Positions 61,526 through 64,000 of a stretch of 64,000 bases of DNA are shown here, in pieces; position 1 is the stretch's first letter; each line of letters begins with the position of its first letter. Location of the stretch: positions 1 through 64,000 of the forward strand of contig NZ_FOAB01000012.1 in the NCBI RefSeq assembly GCF_900109375.1, given 5' to 3'. The notes beneath the pieces were generated by a model, which saw only the letters and a program-made list of their open reading frames with translations, had not been told where the DNA came from and ran no database searches. The stretch comes from Aquimarina amphilecti. Its GTDB lineage: Bacteria > Bacteroidota > Bacteroidia > Flavobacteriales > Flavobacteriaceae. A program made the position numbers and the translations under genes.

Positions 61526-62038
61526 ATGACAAAAGAAGAAAAACAACACTATTTTTGCCACACACATCCTAATCTTTTTGCGCAAAGTAAATGTCATAGT
61601 TGTTACAAAGGGATGTGTCATACTTGTTTGCACACTAACTCTACGTTATGTGCTTCTTGTTTAAAAAGCAATTTTCTTACAGGAAATTTATACAAAAATC
61701 AAAAAGAACTTATATACATTTTTTCTATTGGTTTAGCAATTGGCTTATTATACCACATCTATCAATGCGTTACAATTGCAGGTATTTACAGTAATTTTAA
61801 TTTCTCAAAAGATCTCCTGTATGTTACCTTAGGAACACTATCAGCTATAAGTGCATATTATATGTATAGCGAGGTAACCCTTATTTCGGAAGTAAGTAAA
61901 ATTCCATTTATAGGTGGCAAACTTGCCCTTTTATTAATCATCATAAGTCTTGTAATAGGGGTTCCGTTGTTTTATTTACTTTACAAAATATTACTATTCA
62001 TCAAGCAAAAAATAACCAATCATAAACGCCTGCTTTAA
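61526..62038 (+). CDS. B-box-like zinc-binding membrane protein
   Basis: This 170-residue protein opens with a compact Cys/His region (about residues 10-50): CHTHPNLFAQSKCHSCYKGMC, then CHTC..CASC, with spacing that fits a B-box-type two-zinc fold. Three membrane helices follow (about 65-85, 92-112 and 130-158), and a basic tail ends it. I recognise similar small proteins with an N-terminal zinc domain and membrane tail in bacteria, but not a function. It lies between terminators and is transcribed alone. Confidence 0.75.
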   Translation: MTKEEKQHYFCHTHPNLFAQSKCHSCYKGMCHTCLHTNSTLCASCLKSNFLTGNLYKNQKELIYIFSIGLAIGLLYHIYQCVTIAGIYSNFNFSKDLLYVTLGTLSAISAYYMYSEVTLISEVSKIPFIGGKLALLLIIISLVIGVPLFYLLYKILLFIKQKITNHKRLL

Positions 62039-62080
62039 AACATTTTTAGGAAAGGTCTTTTTATTTACTTTTCCTTATAA

Positions 62081-62115
62081 AAAAAATCAACCCTACTTAA
62101 AAAAATAGGGTTGAT
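62081..62115 (-). terminator. Terminator of the secreted endonuclease gene
   Basis: Perfect 10-base arms 62086-62095 and 62106-62115 (ATCAACCCTA/TAGGGTTGAT) with a 10-base loop. On the minus strand the stem is followed by a T-run, 25 bases beyond the stop codon at 62141. Confidence 0.85.
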
Positions 62116-62140
62116 AACATTTGAAATATTTTAATTAAGA

Positions 62141-64000
62141 TTATTTTTTCGTGAATTTCTTACTCACTTTTTGTTGTCCATTATCTACAATAATAAAATA
62201 CATACCAGATGATAATCCTTGGAGTTGGATTGACTCTTTAGTAAGTTGACCTTTTTTCATAACCTGACCTACATAATTTACTATTTGATAATTCGCAGTA
62301 TTAGTTCCTTCTAATTGTAGGTTTAAACTACCTTTTACTGGATTTGGATAAAAACTAAAATCAAATAGATCCGATTTTTCTACTTTTTCTTCAATAGTTT
62401 CTATCCCCACTCTAGATGAAGAACTAACGCAGAAGTTCTTACTTTCCTGAGATCCAAAAGAACCTCCTGAAACCAATACACTACCGCTAGCATCTGTTAA
62501 TTCATAAGAACCATTTCCATAACTACAACAGATACCATCGCCATAGGAATCTTTTACTACTAATGTGTAACATCCTACATCCAAGGTTCTCGATAGATTA
62601 ATCGTAGAACCATCCGCCTGAGAACCATAGGTTCCTCCAGAAAATACAACTTGGTTACTACCATTTAGGATTTCCCAACTAGTTTCTTCAGGGTACTGAT
62701 CAAAGGTAAATCTTAAATTAACATCACCAGTTGTAGATCCTCCTCCTGTACTACCAGAGGTAGAAAAACTAACAGCATCAATAGCCATATCTCCCTGCCA
62801 AGTAGTCCCTGTTACTCCATTAAAACGTAGTTGTACTTTTTTACCTAAATAAGCTGCTAAGTTTACAGAAGCTGTTTCCCAAGAATTCCCTTGATTTCCT
62901 GATTTACTCCAAATAGAGGTCCAACTTGTTCCGTCCAAACTAGCTTCCAACGCGAGACTTCCCATAGCAGAAGTACCATACATATGATACTTAAAAGAAA
63001 TTGTAGCTTGACTTGCACTGGTAATATCATAACAAGGAGAATATAGTATCGCTCTTTTATTTGAATAATTAGGACTTGAAGATTCCATATATATATAATA
63101 AGAACCAGCATTAGCTGAACTTGGACCTGTATTAGAAGATGGTGTACTTCCGGAACGAGTAGTCCAATTAAAATCATCTCCTGAGGTAGCTTGCTTCCAC
63201 GCTCCAAATGTATTTTCAAACCCCTCGTTATAAGGAAATGTTGTTACCGTAGAACTACACAACGTATTTCCGCCACCTCCAGTGCTTCCAAAACGATCTT
63301 CTGCTTGCGGTCCTCCCCATATTTGCGTAGCAAAAGCAGGATTGTCTATAAATGGATTTCTATTTCCTTGTAAGTTTTCAATAATTGGATTTCTTTGTAA
63401 TTCTAAGGTAGAAACAGGATCTTCCGCATTCCATTCCAAAAATAATTGGATCATATTTGTATCGCCAGAAACAGCTGTACCAATACCAACATTAGAAGGT
63501 AAACATCTATTACCATACCTGATATACATAAACATCATCATTCGGGCTACATCACCTTTAAACTCATCTCCTGGATACCAATGCCCTTGTGAAGTAGGTC
63601 CTGAAGTCCCTGAACCATCTGCAAATTTACGGCTACCTCTACTAGAATTTCTTTGAACATCAGAAGGTCTAAGGTGATGTGCATCAGCACCTGGTCCTGA
63701 CGTTCCAAGGTTAGGGTTCCCTAATGATTTTGGATACACATGTTCTCTATTCCAATCAGTAGAACCTCCTCCATTATTATCTACACCTCTAGTTCTATCC
63801 GTTGTAGTATTTCCATCGGTATCATTATACCCATAAATTAAAATAACTCTTGAAGAGTTTGTTGGATCAAGATCAGTTTGCTTTAAAGCATCCCAAACCC
63901 CTGGAGTATAAGATAAAGTATTTGTTTGTGTATTGGTTACTTTAGTCGCTAATTCATTCTTTAATGATTGACCAGATAAAGAAAGGTTGACATCATTGTA
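62141..64000 (-). CDS. Secreted endonuclease I with MAM-like and sorting domains, 5' end cut by window edge
   Basis: The open frame continues without a stop to the right edge of the window, so the N-terminus is missing; 620 codons are visible. The first about 240 visible residues are an endonuclease I (EndA/NucM) domain with TDWNREHVYPKSLG and ADAHHLRPSD, the metal/catalytic motifs. Next is a MAM-like adhesion domain (SFKYHMYGTS and a final AIDAVSF), then a second beta module with VKDSYGDGICC, and finally a type IX sorting domain (FDFSFYPNPVKGSLNLQL, then LSSGMYFIIVDNG). It should be a surface or released nuclease that digests environmental DNA or RNA. Its signal peptide lies outside the window. 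Confidence 0.88.
   Translation of the reverse strand, partial: YNDVNLSLSGQSLKNELATKVTNTQTNTLSYTPGVWDALKQTDLDPTNSSRVILIYGYNDTDGNTTTDRTRGVDNNGGGSTDWNREHVYPKSLGNPNLGTSGPGADAHHLRPSDVQRNSSRGSRKFADGSGTSGPTSQGHWYPGDEFKGDVARMMMFMYIRYGNRCLPSNVGIGTAVSGDTNMIQLFLEWNAEDPVSTLELQRNPIIENLQGNRNPFIDNPAFATQIWGGPQAEDRFGSTGGGGNTLCSSTVTTFPYNEGFENTFGAWKQATSGDDFNWTTRSGSTPSSNTGPSSANAGSYYIYMESSSPNYSNKRAILYSPCYDITSASQATISFKYHMYGTSAMGSLALEASLDGTSWTSIWSKSGNQGNSWETASVNLAAYLGKKVQLRFNGVTGTTWQGDMAIDAVSFSTSGSTGGGSTTGDVNLRFTFDQYPEETSWEILNGSNQVVFSGGTYGSQADGSTINLSRTLDVGCYTLVVKDSYGDGICCSYGNGSYELTDASGSVLVSGGSFGSQESKNFCVSSSSRVGIETIEEKVEKSDLFDFSFYPNPVKGSLNLQLEGTNTANYQIVNYVGQVMKKGQLTKESIQLQGLSSGMYFIIVDNGQQKVSKKFTKK

Noticed and set aside
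1..64000. CRISPR array, prophage or genomic island
   Set aside because: No regularly spaced repeats, phage structural genes, integrase or tRNA-bounded segment was seen; composition looks even throughout.

Overview
The window is a contiguous piece of chromosome from a marine-type member of the Flavobacteriaceae (Bacteroidota); Aquimarina or a close relative is plausible, but the genus cannot be fixed from this sequence alone. The evidence is an AT-rich composition, promoter elements of the Bacteroidota type (TTTG, about 19-21 bases, then TAnnTTTG), gliding-motility GldF/GldG, two proteins with type IX secretion C-terminal sorting domains, many lipoproteins with short Bacteroidota signal peptides, and families largely confined to the phylum (DUF4294, DUF4212, Pycsar-effector-like membrane domain, GG-leader peptides). 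I see no prophage, complete insertion sequence, tRNA, rRNA or CRISPR array, so most of the window looks like core genome.

Layout. Bases 1-592 hold two strong leftward promoters that share the same start region and must drive something left of the window. From 593 to about 12 kb, after DUF4294 and an M42 aminopeptidase, lies an acetate-type locus on the minus strand, read in this order: porin, DUF4212 symporter small subunit, large Na+/solute symporter, 64-residue membrane protein, symporter-histidine kinase fusion, single-domain response regulator, and acetyl-CoA synthetase. A zinc-ribbon/HTH protein related to transposase N-termini sits directly upstream. From 12 to 25 kb come NUDIX, Dps, a lipoprotein, GNAT, a very large phosphoesterase/outer-membrane barrel fusion, an HD/Pycsar-effector-like protein, a GAF protein, a TlpA-like thioredoxin and a rhomboid protease. 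From 25 to 35 kb come tandem lipid A-type acyltransferases, GlmM, an SMP-30-like protein, ACP phosphodiesterase, a YwqK-like lipoprotein, gamma-glutamyltransferase, a repeat-containing sorting-domain protein and an orphan CapK-like ligase.

From 35 to 50 kb lie dnaK, serine dehydratase, a CPBP protease, panB, an RluA synthase, an EamA transporter, a helical-repeat protein and the complete leucine operon leuA-C-D-B. From 50 to 64 kb lie purC, phoH, a SAM hydrolase, a gldF-gldG fusion, an orphan double-glycine-leader cysteine-rich peptide, a DinB-like protein, a thioredoxin/MsrA-like fusion, dnaN, a Crp-type regulator, a DJ-1/PfpI lipoprotein, a zinc-binding membrane protein, and a secreted endonuclease I cut off by the right edge.

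The most interesting items are the six-cysteine GG-leader peptide (56426-56638), the VPGCxxC thioredoxin joined to an MsrA-like domain (57478-58452), the HD/Pycsar-effector-like protein (19353-20528), the acetate locus with its combined transporter-kinase and transposase-like DNA-binding protein, the phosphoesterase/barrel fusion (15596-19300) and the single-chain GldF-GldG.
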